Below, piece after piece: positions 32,221 to 42,828 of a stretch of DNA of 64,000 bases. The translations under genes were made by a program, and so were the position numbers. A model generated the notes under the pieces. The model was not told the origin of the DNA and ran no database searches. It saw only the letters and a program-made list of their open reading frames with translations. The stretch's first letter is position 1. The number at the start of each line of letters is the position of its first letter. The DNA is from Callaeas wilsoni (Eukaryota > Chordata > Aves > Passeriformes > Callaeidae): the NCBI GenBank assembly GCA_013398955.1, contig VWPU01011703.1, positions 23,227 to 87,226 on the forward strand, in the 5' to 3' direction.

Positions 32221-33059
32221 GTTATTTTTTTTTTCCCTTCCTCCCCTCTGCAGACCTCATTGGCAGAGTTAATGGTGTGTTTCTGGAGTAATTAGAATGA
32301 TTTAAATGGCCTCATAACAAAGTTCTTCTGCAGGAGCAGAGGCTTCTCACCCTCTGTATCTGTCATATCTGGGCTGGGAGTGGTGGTGGAGGGAAAATCG
32401 GTAGGAAATGGAGGGGAGCAGCCCCCCAGCCAGGAGATCTGGGTGTGGGCACGCGGGAATTAATTATTCACGGCCGGCAGCTCGGCAGGATTTGTTTGTA
32501 CACCTGGAAATCCATGGCAGCGAGGGGGTGGCTCTTGCGGCGGTGACCCCGCTGTCCCTTCCCTGGAGCGGGCACAGGCGGGGAGCAGCGCTGGGCTCTC
32601 TCTCTCCAGACCTGGCTGGGGATCCGGGGGTGGGAGGATCCCTGCCAGCACCAGAAGATTCAGGAATGTCTGAAGGCTGGGATTTTTGGCTGCGGGAAGG
32701 CGCTGGCTCTGCAACCAGTGGCGCCTTTTGAAGCCATTGCTGCCTCCAGGCGTTCGTTGTCCCCCTTCTGCCGAGTCCCCGGGAGAATCCCACACCTGCT
32801 CCGGCCAAAGCCAGCCCAGGCCACCCAAAGGGCTGTGAGGAGGAGCCCGTCCCCACGGATGCTCCCAGCCCCTGCACATCCAACATCTGTATTTTGGCCC
32901 CGAGGGATGCTCTTGCCATGGCAACCGCTCCTGCAGTCCAGCGGTCCAGCATCCCCGATGCCGACCGAAGGAGCAGCGCCGGGAGCATCCCAGTGTCTCC
33001 ACAGTCCTGCGTGGCCACACCGGGATGGAGTCTGCCTTTGGAGTCTCCTCTTGTGTTCC
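32221..33059. other. Spacer, no gene seen
   Basis: T-rich at the left edge, GC-rich afterwards, with GGAATTAATTATTCACGG near 32456 as an isolated homeodomain-type word. Open frames are mutual shadows without domains. Confidence 0.45.
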
Positions 33060-33290
33060 CAACAGTGCCTCAGAAATTAAGAATCAATCCGATTATTCAA
33101 GCCCATAAACAACATCATAAAAATAACATCAATTTGCACAGAAAGGCGCTGCATTAATGCGCCGAAATAATGATGCACTTTTACAACATAAATTTACAAT
33201 CAATCTTGCTTTTAACACCGCGAAACAACAGTTGGAGGAGGATCAATCCTTCGCCTGAATTAGACGCTTGAGTCAGAGATGCTTCGGGGG
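33060..33290. promoter_or_regulatory. AT-rich candidate conserved element with palindromic ATTA site
   Basis: Contains CCGATTATTCAAGCCC near 33089, AACATCAATTTGCACAG near 33125, AAATAATGATGCAC near 33166 and TTTACAATCAATCTTGC near 33194. At 33151-33160 GCATTAATGC is a perfect 10-bp palindrome, framed by GGCGC and GCGCC arms (33145-33163), a layout suited to a homeodomain or POU dimer. A CpG-dense cluster begins immediately to the right. Unique and stop-rich; function inferred. Confidence 0.45.
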
Positions 33291-33309
33291 TTATTTTTGG
33301 AAGCTTTTA

Positions 33310-33560
33310 GCACCGGCTCTGGCAGGGCTGTCGCTGTCGGCTCCGCGCGCGACAGCGGCTCCCGCAGCACCCGGCGCTGGCGGCGGGACACCGGGAGGTG
33401 ACAGCAGGGGCCGTGCTGGCTCTGCCTGCCCTGCCTTTCCCCGGAGCGCGGGGCTGGGAGCGGGCTGTGCCGCGGGACGGGGAACAGGGAGACGTGGAGC
33501 TGCCGACAGCAGCCTGGGCTGCGCTCCTGCCGGCTCCAGTCCCCACCCGGGGTGCGAATG
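33310..33560. other. Small CpG-dense cluster
   Basis: CpG dinucleotides are far denser here than in surrounding spacer, for example in CTCCGCGCGCGACAGCGG near 33341 and CCGGCGCTGGCGGCGGG near 33370. Such clusters mark unmethylated promoters or enhancers in vertebrates. It abuts the AT-rich element on its left. No first exon or splice donor was convincing, so no promoter is called. Confidence 0.4.
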
Positions 33561-33929
33561 CGGGGCACCCATCCCTAGGGCAGGGAGGGAGCGTGTCCCG
33601 CTCTCCTGGTCCCGCAGAACTGCCCCAGCCTGGGTGCCTTGTGTCCCGGGAAAGCACATTTATCCTGTCTGGATAAAGCCAGACAACTGCAGCTCTGTGC
33701 GCCAGCCTTGCCAAAAAAACACACCGCTCTCGTTTTTCCCACTTTCTCTGTCCTGGAAAACACACCGGGGGCTCAGCAGTGACCACTGCTGCTGCTTCCC
33801 AGAGCTGCATCCCACCAAGTTCATTTTTCCAAGTACATTCCCAGTAAAGGCTCAGGCTATCTGGACCCCAGATCCCCAGGCCCTGTTGCTACAGCTTTTT
33901 AGCACGGCTTTCTATTTTTATTATTTTTA
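33561..33929. other. Spacer, no gene seen
   Basis: Mixed composition, pyrimidine-rich around 33700-33760; nothing recognised. Confidence 0.45.
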
Positions 33930-34110
33930 CTTATAAATGGGCCCCAAAATGAAATCTCTGCTTATGGAGAGATTGATTAGTGAACCAACTCAATTATGTC
34001 TTTAGCCGAGAGCTATATTAAGTAATGCAGCAAAATTATTGCTGTGTGCAGATCCATTTTGTTAAGCAGCTGTTGGCTGGCCCAAGGAGGAGAAGATGGA
34101 GGTTAAAATG
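33930..34110. promoter_or_regulatory. AT-rich candidate conserved element
   Basis: Includes GAGATTGATTAGTGAACC near 33968, ACTCAATTATGTC near 33988, ATATTAAGTAATGCAGC near 34013 and AAAATTATTGCTG near 34031. Unique and stop-rich; homeodomain-type cores. Role inferred. Confidence 0.38.
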
Positions 34111-34729
34111 TTTTTATGGTTCTGGAGACACCTAGGCACTGCAAAGCCGTGGGGTGGCCGATCCCAAAGCAGGCAAGGCGACAGTGTGAGCCTGGATGAG
34201 CTGGATTGCTTCCCCAGGGATCCAGGCTCCAGGAGGGAATCGGAACCAGCCCTGAGGCCAGGCTGTCCCACTGCGCCCTCTCCAGCTGTGAGCCTCTTGT
34301 AATTCCGTTTGTTGGTGCCTGCTTGGCTCTTCCACAGCAATGGGTCCACAGAGCCACAGCTCTGGAAGGGATGGAGCAGCAGAAGGAGCATCTTTTACAT
34401 TTCGCTTCCTTGGTGTTCCTTGGCGTGGACTCCCTTCCCTCACCTCCTTTTGCTCCGCTGCTTCCCCGTGCCCGCTCCGGACACTCGGTGCCGGGGTTTA
34501 TGGCAGGCTGCCCTCAGCACTGTAAATAACAGTTGGGAGACATTTACGTGCTCCGTGTGCTGCTCCATAAACAGCAAGGATGGGGAATGCTCCTGGGTGA
34601 GCGGCAGCGGCGGCAGAGCCCGGGGCAGGCTCCGGCAGCCCCGGCTTTCCTGTTAAAACATTAACGGCTTCCAGGGAGCTCCGGCAGCTCCAGCAGGATC
34701 CTCTCCCGAGTTAAAAGGAAGCTGCACTC
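34111..34729. other. Spacer, no gene seen
   Basis: GC-rich. Near 34270 the reverse strand reads GGAGAGGGCGCAG, a partial match to the CTCF core, too weak to call. No gene or repeat family was recognised. Confidence 0.45.
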
Positions 34730-34900
34730 ATCTTCTCATTCGGAGTGTCTTTTAGAATACAATTAACTTCCACACTACATTTGTTCTTCCCAAACTTAAT
34801 TTAGTCATACAAGGACGAGGACGTTCCTGCCGAGAACAGGTACCTACAAACGCAGGGGGATCCAGGTCAGGCCTGGGCACAATTAAAGATGTATTCCCTG
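34730..34900. promoter_or_regulatory. Small AT-rich pocket
   Basis: Contains AATACAATTAACTTCC near 34755, AACTTAATTTAGTC near 34793 and GCACAATTAAAGATG near 34876. Possible minor enhancer. Confidence 0.28.
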
Positions 34901-36154
34901 CGTTCAGGAGCTTTCCGGCACACCGCTCTGCCTGCAGGTGCAATCCCAAATGCCACGGCAGGGAGAGGGGGAAGGGCTGCCTGCTCCTGTGAGGAGCTTT
35001 CTGTGCCAGGCTGGAGACCCCTCGGTGCTGCCAGCGCAGGTGAGGCTGGAGCAGCCACCTTCCAGAGAGCCTGGAACACGAAACGGGAAGAGAGAGCTTG
35101 GTGCCATTCCTAATGCCCTTCAAGAGCCTCCCAAAAAGCATCAGGTTTTTCACAAGCAGATGCCACCAGGGCCCTCCCCTGGACCAGCAGAACCCACAAC
35201 GAACTCAGCAGCCCCCATTTCCCAAGGTCCCTGGGAAAAAGCCAGTTGGATGGGAAAACCTGTTGGCAACGCGGAGAATTTCCCAGGATTTCCTCCCCTC
35301 GCTGAGTTCCTGGGTGATGATCCTCATCCTCTGGAGGAAGGCAGGGAAGAGGAGCAGCCTGCTGGGGTGGCTCAGAGGGAGGGATGCCAGGATCTGGCTG
35401 CCCTGATAGAGATGAGTGTGAAAAGAGCGATCCGGATACCTGCTCTGTAGGATATCTCCCAAGTGACACCTGAATTTGGGAATTTCCTCCCCAGGTCTCT
35501 CACAGCGCCGGTTTTCCTGCGGTGTGTGGATCCCCGGGGCCAGCTCACCCCAACCCCTGCCGTGCATCCCTCTGGCTCTGCAGGGTGCTGTAGGAGGCCC
35601 TTGTTACAGCCCCTCATAAAAGTGCCCGACGGCTCGTTACGACCCGCAGGCTCAGGTGAAATTACGAGTTTTCATTGCCGTGCCATAAACTTTATGGAAG
35701 TTGTAAAGGAATGGAGCTCCGCGCCCGTGCGTGCTGGCACCTGGGAAATGCAGGGGGGGCGGGGGGCTCGGGGCTGCTCGGGCACCCCATGAGTGGTTAA
35801 TGAGGACAATGGTGGGGATTGGTGCTGGGCAGGGCTTTCCCCTGGCTGGGGCAGGAGGGCTCGGGGGGTCTGTGGGCTCTGCGGTGCTGGCAGGGACAGG
35901 GACACGTCCGGGGAGAGTCCTGAATTAAACCCCAGCCCAGCCCTGTTCCAGCTGCACACGCAGGTCACACGTTTTATGGACTGTGGCACCGTTCCATCTG
36001 TTCCAGCCTGGCATTTCGGGTCCTTCCTCCTCCTCCTCCTCCTCCTCAAAGCTTTGCTTTTACAGCAGCTCAGCTCCCCAGAGGCAGCTTTTTTCTGCCG
36101 CTGCCTTTCCAAACCTCCTGAGGATTTCTTTCCCTGCTTACGCTTAAAGCTCAC
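34901..36154. other. GC-rich spacer, no gene seen
   Basis: One plus-strand frame stays open at 34938-35450, but its translation has no domain and other frames overlap it. A TCC trinucleotide run occurs at 36025-36047. No exon called. Confidence 0.5.
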
Positions 36155-36400
36155 CCTGTTCCAAACCCCTGCCATGGTCAGGGACACCTTCCACTATCCC
36201 AGGCTGCTCCAAGCCCCATCCAACCCGGCCTTGGACATTTCCAGGGATGGGGCAGCCACAGCTTCTCTGAGAAGCCTGTGTCAGGGCCTCAGCACCCCTC
36301 CCAGGGAACAATTCCTTCCCAGCATCCCATCCATCCCTGCCCTCTGGCAGGGGGAAGCCATTCCTCTTGTCCTGTCACTAGAGCTCCTGATGAATCCTTC
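36155..36400 (-). mobile_element. CR1 LINE 3'-region fragment
   Basis: Antisense CR1 words follow in order: CCCTGCCATGGTCAGGGACAC, TTCCACTATCCCAGG, CTGCTCCAAGCCCCATCC, AACCCGGCCTTGGACATTTCC, AGGGATGGGGCAGCCACAGC and AACAATTCCTTCCCAGCATC, then TTCCTCTTGTCCTGTCACTA. The terminal 3' segment usually found on the left side of an antisense copy is missing, so both ends are truncated. Confidence 0.9.
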
Positions 36401-36554
36401 CCATGAAATTCATCCCAGGTTTGGGAGAACCCGACTCCCTGCTCCTGTGGGCCCAGGGGATGGTGGCAGGCTGTGGCACTGACCCGGTGCCCTCAGCGTC
36501 CCCAGGTTTGCCCGTGGGCAGAGGGACAGCCCCGGCTCAGCAGCACGGCCCCGA
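36401..36554. other. Short GC-rich spacer
   Basis: Links the CR1 fragment to the large AT-rich island; nothing recognised. Confidence 0.5.
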
Positions 36555-37145
36555 GAGCTGCAAAGTGCGCTATTAAATATTTAATTCAGCTTAACAAGTC
36601 AATAGAGTCGGTGCTATCGAGGGTCGGGGGCTCGCTCCCAGCCCGCTCTGATTAACAAAGCACCTGGGCAGGTCGGATCTGCTGATCCAGTCAGCCAGGG
36701 CTGCTGCACGGCGCTCGATGCCGCCGGAGAGGCAGCATTAACTGGGAAGCATCGATTTCGACATTAGCCGGCTTTTACATTCGAAAGCAGACGATGCAAG
36801 GACCTTCAATTATCTTCAAAGCAACTGAAGGGAAGGAAATTGGTCTTAGATGTGGTAAATAGACTCCACAAACTCTACTGAAGCATGCAAAGATGTACAC
36901 AAGGGAATTACGGATCCTCGCCTAACTGGCTGGAGTTTACTCAAAAATGTGATTGGAATTCTCCGGATTTCACGGGAGGATGTTTTGGCGCTAATCTGAT
37001 CTAGGGCCTTGTTAATCTGATTGGGATTATTGCTGCAGGAAGCAATCCCCACCTGGCATTTCCTGAGGGTCAGCCTCCGTGCAGCAGTGCCTGGAAAGAG
37101 AGATTTCCTCCCAAAATAACTCTCTGAGTTACTGCCGCTCAACTC
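36555..37145. promoter_or_regulatory. Large candidate conserved element cluster, about 590 bp
   Basis: Long unique stretch with TATTAAATATTTAATTCAGC near 36571, CTGATTAACAAAGC near 36647 (a TCF/SOX-like ACAAAG joined to an ATTA core), GGCAGCATTAACTGG near 36732, TTCAATTATCTTC near 36806 and GCGCTAATCTGATC near 36990. The right part repeats TAATCTGAT at 36993-37001 and 37014-37022. CpG-containing words such as ATCGATTTCGAC (near 36751) persist. Stops are frequent in all frames. The size and motif mix suggest one large or two adjacent enhancers. Confidence 0.45.
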
Positions 37146-38830
37146 ACCTGGTCTGGGCCTGGTTTGGCTTTTGGGGAGGTTTTTGGTTGGTTTTTTCCCG
37201 GTATCGTATTGACTGACTGCATACGTGGGACCGGATTTTCCCAAGAGCGGCGGAGCAGCCAGGGACTGCTCCTTTGGCTCCTGAATAACCCCTCTATCCC
37301 TGCAGATGCTGTGCACACAGAAATTTCTGTCCCAGCTCCTCCGGAGCCTGGTGGTCCCTGTCGGGCAGGGCTCCCCATTCCCAAAGGAATCACTGGAGCG
37401 CGGGGGGATCCCCCTGGGCTCCCCAGCCCCTCGGCACTGCCGTCCCACGCAGGGGCTCCCTGGCACAGCTGTCCATGCGCTTGGCACAGGGCTGCTGAGC
37501 GCAGCACAGGGATCCCGGCCGGGCTCCCGGCTGTGCCGCCTCACCCGCTCAGTCAGGGCCTGGTGTAAAGCACATAAAGCAGCATTTTCCCACTCACCAC
37601 CCTCTGCCTTTCCACGTGGGATAGCGGCGTGCCCGGCTCCCTTCATATCCCTTGTCCCCAGGCACTGCTCCCTAACAGGTGATTAATGCTCCCGAGGAGC
37701 CGGACTCTCCCTGGGAGCCAGCGCCGCTCCCCCTCTGTGCCAGGCAGGAAACAGCAGCAGGAAAACGCCGCTGTTATTGTGCCGAGGCTTAAATAAGGAA
37801 ATCCTGTGTAAAATGTTTTTTTTCTCCGAGCCTTGGTGGTTTCCTCAGCCCCAAAGGTTGTATCGAGCAAACACACCAGATCTTTCCAACAAGGATTATT
37901 GACTGGGAGTCACACACCGTGTAAACAGGGCTGGCAGGTTTGATCTGCAGCGCAGCCGTGTCAATGCTCCGATTGATCCGAGCGCAGGGAGCTTAGGGCC
38001 CTGGAGGAGACCGGCCCCGGGGCGCGGGAGCAGAGCCGGCAGGGATGGCACTGCTTGGGCATCGGGGCCCTGTTCCTGTGGCCAGGGGGGACAGCTGGCA
38101 CGGCCCCGAGGGGCGCAGGGAGATGCAGGACCCACAGTCCGTGTGCTGAGGCACCGCTGCCCAGCCCAGCAGGATTCATCTGCATCGGGTCAGGCTGGGT
38201 TTGCTCTTCCCATTGCTTAGCAACGCGGCAGGACCGGCGGAGCCGGAGAGGAAGAGGAGAACCACAGGGGGCTGAGCTCGGCTGTGGCGGTGCTGGGTCA
38301 CAGCAGTGTCAGAACCCTGTCCCTGTCCCCATCCCGGCCTCTGCGGTGAGATGGTGATGGAACTGAGCTCAGTGGGAGTCTCAGGCCCTGTTTATTCCTG
38401 TGTTTATTTTGATCTGTATGGAATGGGTGATTTATGCTCTGCTGTGGTGCGTGGGCACTGCTGGAAGCAGTTTGGGATATCCTGAGTTGTCTGCTTGGTC
38501 AGGTGGAGCGCTGGCACCTGGAATGTCTCTCCCAGGCTGGGACAGTCCCCAGTGACTGTATAACTGGCGTGAGCACTGTGTGAGGTGGATAGCCCTGTTC
38601 AGGAGCCAGTGGGAATGCCGTCCCATGGAAACCCGAGGGCCGGGCTCTGCCCCTGCACCAGCCCCAGGCAGGCAAAAGGTGAGGGATGTGATTCCAGCAG
38701 CTGAGCCCGGCCTGTCAAGGAAATTTCCCTCGAAACTCTCCGTCTCATTAGTTATTTCCAAGGAGCGGGATGACTCTCCGGGTGTGTGAGTCAGCAGCGG
38801 CGGGCTCGGCACCAGTGGGATAAACAGAGC
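37146..38830. other. GC-rich spacer, no gene seen
   Basis: T-rich at the left (TTTTTGGTTGGTTTTTTCCC near 37180), then GC-rich. Frames overlap on both strands without domains. No repeat family was recognised. Confidence 0.5.
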
Positions 38831-38915
38831 GGCTGTGACAAGGGAAAGGCTGTGACAAGGGAAAGGCTGTGACGAGGGAAAGGCTGTGATGAGGGAAAGG
38901 CTGTGACGAGGGAAA
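38831..38915. repeat. 17-bp minisatellite, five copies
   Basis: The unit GGCTGTGACAAGGGAAA occurs five times in tandem. The first two copies read GACAAGG; the others GACGAGG or GATGAGG, a CpG-decay pattern (CG to CA or TG) that suggests GACGAGG was the founder. Confidence 0.92.
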
Positions 38916-40094
38916 GGCAGCGCCGCCGCTCTCCAAGGGAGCCGGGGGAAGGAGCTGCCTCGGCGGGCGGCGTGGCCCGGAGCCAGGGGGTTTGTGCAGG
39001 GAAGGGGAGGCGGACGGGAGCGGATCCGCAGTTCCAGTGCTGTGAAATGGCTCGTACATTCGGATTAAATGCGGAGCTCCGCAGCCATGAAAAAGCCAAA
39101 ACACAACCTGCAGACTCTCGACCACAACACCGGGGATCTGAAAGCCTCGTTCAGGGTTTTATCTCCTCCGGGTACGGCTGCTGGGGTGCAATGAGCTCGA
39201 GCCATCAGTGCCCTGAGCATCCCCCAGCCCAGCCCGGTGGGAGCAGCCCTGGGCAGTGCTGGGGATCACGAGGGCTCCCCAGAGCTCCTCGGAGAATAGT
39301 TTATATTTTTACCCCCAAGTAATCCCCCCACACTCTGTAATTACCCTTCTCTAGCCACATTTTCTGTTCTCTGGTAATTAAATCAAGCAGCACAAGGGCA
39401 GAAATACCTCGTGAGCTCCACTCTGGCGTTACATCAACACCTCGAAGCTGCCAATGCCTCCGTTCTCCTGCACAGCCTCCACACCACTCATTGGGAACAG
39501 ACTGTTTAATCTCATTGCCCATCTCTCAGGGCCTCTGGGACCCTGTGCCCGTGCTGCGCGAGGGCATGCTCTGCCCAAGGGTTCCCACAGCATCCCTGGA
39601 ATTAGTGGGAGCCAAGGAGAAGGGCTGGGGGCTCCGTGCCGTGTTCCCCTCACCTGGACCCGCAGCCCCGGGCAGGTCACGGTGGCAGGCTGGCAGCTCC
39701 CAGCAGCCCGTGCCGCGGGCGCCTGGCCCGGCTTCCGCTCTGTTTGCCTGGGATGTCCTCCAAACCGCGTCCAGTCACAGGGAATTTTCAGCCTGAACGG
39801 TGATTTGGCTCCGTCCTGGAGGTAGCAGAAGGTTTCCCGTGCTGCCGTGGGACTCCAGCAGCTCGGGCAGGGATTGTGGTGCGTGTCCTTTGGGCTGGAG
39901 GGCGCCGGCAGGGCAGGAGGCCGTGCTGGTGAGTGGGCAGGTGCCGGAGCCGGGAGGAGGATGGGGACAGACTGGGATAACCAGACTGGGATGGGGACAG
40001 GTGCAGCGCCCATTCCTGGGGCAGGGATGCTGCGTGCCGGGAGCACCCGCTCCCGAGGCAGCCATTCCCGGGGAGATGGGTGCTCCTCCCACCG
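38916..40094. other. Spacer with one AT-rich pocket
   Basis: GC-rich except about 39295-39400, which carries CCCAAGTAATCCCC near 39314, GTAATTACCC near 39336 and GGTAATTAAATCAAGC near 39373 and may be a small regulatory element. No gene seen. Confidence 0.45.
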
Positions 40095-40395
40095 TTGGAG
40101 CTATTTATCTTGGGAGAAACAGAGGAATATTTTGTATCTTTGACAAAGCAGCACTTTACAAGCGCTTGACACTTTATTAACTAATCTCTGATACTTGAGT
40201 AATTTATTATGTTTAAGCTGGTGCCATCAAGTCTCTCAGCAGTGTCCGTGTGCGCCGGGAAATAAATTAAAGACTGTCCAGAGATACTTGGCTCATCGCT
40301 GTGATTGCTGGGCTGGCGAGATGGAGGGCTAAGGTTCTCTCCTCCTGCAAATTGGAAATTAGGAATTAATAAGATGACAGGCCAGAGAGCCCCGC
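40095..40395. promoter_or_regulatory. AT-rich candidate conserved element
   Basis: Contains TTTATTAACTAATCTC near 40172, GAGTAATTTATTATG near 40197, GGAAATAAATTAAAGAC near 40258, GGAAATTAGGAATTAATAAG near 40355. Unique, stop-rich. Ends about 160 bp before a LINE reverse-transcriptase fragment. Confidence 0.38.
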
Positions 40396-40557
40396 TGGCT
40401 GCGTCTGGCAGAGAGCTGCTGGTGGGGGAACGGGCACGGCGCTGGCACGGCGGCTCCGGGAGCGGGCACGGCGCTCGCTGGGTGTCCTGTCCGGGGAGGC
40501 TCCAGGAAGCCTTGCAGAGTGTCAGCATTTCCAGGGAGTCAATGGGATAATGTGGGT

Positions 40558-40680
40558 AATTACAGGCCTGTCAGGCCGGCATCAGTCCCGGACAGTGTAG
40601 TGGAAGAGCTGACGTGGGACCTCATTAATAAAAATTTAAAGGAGGTGATATAACAAATACCAGTCAGCACGGGGTGTGGA
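40558..40680 (+). pseudogene. LINE (CR1/L3-type) reverse-transcriptase fragment
   Basis: In frame from 40558 the DNA encodes NYRPV, followed by a diverged SVP motif, E-L and D-LINK-LK, the order seen in the N-terminal part of CR1/L3-type reverse transcriptases (NYRPVSLTSVPGK...). The frame hits TAA at 40651, but a one-base shift near 40645 gives GDI and then SQHG, matching the conserved QHG motif. So this is a frameshifted remnant of about 40 codons from the coding part of a LINE, unlike the other CR1 pieces here, which are 3'-end fragments. Not functional. Confidence 0.6.
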
Positions 40681-40991
40681 ACACAGCCCTGGCCGCAGAG
40701 GTGGGGTCTTTCTGGTGCCATTGCAGGCGTGCCTGATCCAGGTGTCAGTGCTGGTGAGGCGCTCCTCGGCTCCGGGGGACGGCCCAGCCGGGCTCCAAAG
40801 GTTTGGGAAGGAGGCCTGGGGTCCCCTCCGGGCTGGGGGAGCGCTGCCTGGGGCAGCTGACAGCTCTTCCCGCAGCAGTGGCACAAGGAGATGGTGAGCT
40901 GCCCCATCCGCCCGTTTCCGTGGCAACGCACAATTCCTGGCTGAGGGAGGAGGGAGCAGCCCTGGCAGGAGCTGCTGCGCTGCCGGCGAGC
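40681..40991. other. GC-rich spacer, no gene seen
   Basis: Nothing recognised between the LINE fragment and the hexamer array. Confidence 0.5.
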
Positions 40992-41065
40992 CGGGCTGGG
41001 GCTGAGGCCGGGGCTGGGGCCGGGGCTGGGGCCGGGGCCGGGGCTGGGGCTGGGGCTAGGGCCGG
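40992..41065. repeat. GGGGCT/GGGGCC hexanucleotide array
   Basis: About twelve hexamers alternate between GGGGCT and GGGGCC, plus one GGGGCT-AGGGCC break at the right end. Four-guanine tracts with two-base spacers are strong G-quadruplex formers on the plus strand. Open frames through it are repeat artefacts. Confidence 0.92.
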
Positions 41066-42576
41066 TTCCTCCTCCACCAGCCACGGCCCACATGGCACAG
41101 TCAGCGGGTAATTAAAACGTGTACCATTAACAAACAACAACTGAAACTGTAATTACTCAGCCTGCACCTGGATTTCCCCCTCCCCGAATTGCCAAACTTC
41201 GGGAAAGAAGCAGGAGTAGGGAAGGAGGCTGAGGGCGAAACCTGATTATGTTTATTAAGCCAGTATAAAAACTCGGCGCTGTAATAGTAATTAAATTAAT
41301 TATAAATGCAATTTGCTTTTGAAAATAGGATTTGACAGCTCATGGGCTGCTGCATGGATCCGACAGGCTGGGGTGAAGTGGGCAGGATGCAGCCCCCACC
41401 CTGACCCCTCCGTGGTGCCCAGGTCTTTGCTCTGGGGTGTTTGCTCCACTTGTCACACACAGCAGGATGGATTTTGGGGACAGACACAGAGCTCTGCCCT
41501 GCCTTTCCCATCCTGGCTTTCCCCTCAAAGGCAGGTGAACTCTTCTTGCTCTGGAACGCTGGGATTTTTTGGGTGAGATATGCGGCGGAAAGAGAAGGGA
41601 AAGGCAGAGGAGAAGTCAACAGAGGGATATCTCCACTCCCTTATCACATCCCATTGGATGCCTGCCCTCTGTAACCTGCCTGGTGCCAGTCAGGGGATGG
41701 TTTGTGACTTTGTTGAAAGTGAAAAATCATCTGCTGAAAGATGAGAAAAGTGCTGGCTTAGAAGTGACACGTTTTTGGCCCAAGCCGCTGGGTCTGGAAA
41801 GCTGCTCAGAGGAAGCAGATTGCTTTCAACCAGAAAGGGTTTGATTGAAAACCTTGTTTTCTGTGGGAGGGAAAAAGTTTTGACAAAACGTTTTTATAGT
41901 AACCTGGGCCCTGTCTCGCCGCCGGCTCTGGAAGTCGCTTTCTCCTCTCATCCGAGCGCTTCCCCTCGGCAGCCCTTGTACAGAGGATTTCATTTTGAGC
42001 ATGTTTGTGCAGCCAGGCAGAGGGTGAGGATGGGGTGGCACTGCTGGGGTGCTGGAGCATGAGGGAGAAGCTGCCCCAGTCTGGTTTCCCCTCGCGTTGC
42101 AGAGGGTCTGTGATCAGCACCCGTGGTGGTGTTCCCAAATTGCCTCTGGCTGCCGTGCAGAGCAAAGGGCTCTCTGTTTTCACAGCCTGCTGGGTTGTGT
42201 TTTGCCATTTTGGCTCCTTTAGTGAATGATGGAGGGAGCTTCTGCCATGCAAAGTAGGTCAGAACCCGAGCAAGGGGTTTTCCAGGTGCCCTGGATTGGG
42301 AAGCGCGAACCCGAGCTCTCCTCTCTTCCGTCCTGCTCCTTCCCCAAAGGCATGCTGGCATTTAACCACTTTTAACCACTGGGTTTGAGCAGCAAATTAT
42401 AAGTTAAATTATAAGTAATGCTGAGCTCTCGCCGGGCTCTGTCTGTTCCGCCCGTGCAGGAGCTGCTTCCCCAGCCCGGCTCTGCATCCAGGCCAGTGCA
42501 GTCATTATGTCTGCAGGGGGCCGGGCTGCAGCCCTCGGCCTGAAAAATGCATGAGCGTGCTCCTTCCCTGGGAGCG
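41066..42576. other. Spacer with AT-rich part at left
   Basis: At about 41105-41335 there are AT-rich words: GGTAATTAAAACGTG near 41107, ACTGTAATTACTCAGC near 41147, AGTAATTAAATTAATTATAA near 41287. This may be a further regulatory island. At about 42361-42420 two small duplications occur (TTTAACCAC twice; AAATTATAAGT twice). The remainder is GC-rich without a recognisable gene. Confidence 0.42.
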
Positions 42577-42828
42577 GGGCAGCTCAGCCTTCAGCATCCT
42601 CCTCGGCATCCTCATGGCCCCAGGAACAGGGCAGCTCAGCCTTCAGCATCCTCCTCATCATCCTCATGGCCCCAGGAACAGGGCAGCTCAGCCTTCAGCA
42701 TCCTCCTCAGCATCCTCATGGCCCCAGGAACAGGGCAGCTCAGCCTTCAGCATCCTCCTCATCATCCTCATGGCCCCAGGAACAGGGCAGCTCAGCCTTC
42801 AGCATCCTCCTCAGCATCCTCATGGCCC
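42577..42828. repeat. 52-bp minisatellite with alternating variants
   Basis: The unit begins GGGCAGCTCAGCCTTCAGCA and recurs at 42577, 42629, 42681, 42733 and 42785, exactly 52 bp apart; the last copy is partial. Copies 2 and 4 read CTCATCATCCTCATGG where copies 3 and 5 read CTCAGCATCCTCATGG, so the array is also a 104-bp dimeric repeat. Copy 1 reads CTCGGCATCC. Fifty-two is not a multiple of three, so the open frames through it are not evidence of a gene. Confidence 0.95.

Noticed and set aside
34265..34290. Partial CTCF-like core on the minus strand
   Set aside because: Only the AGAGGGCGC part matches; the left half of the motif is wrong, so an insulator call is not supported.
38831..38915. 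Short direct repeats considered as a CRISPR-like array
   Set aside because: Units are contiguous, without unique spacers, and the genome is vertebrate.
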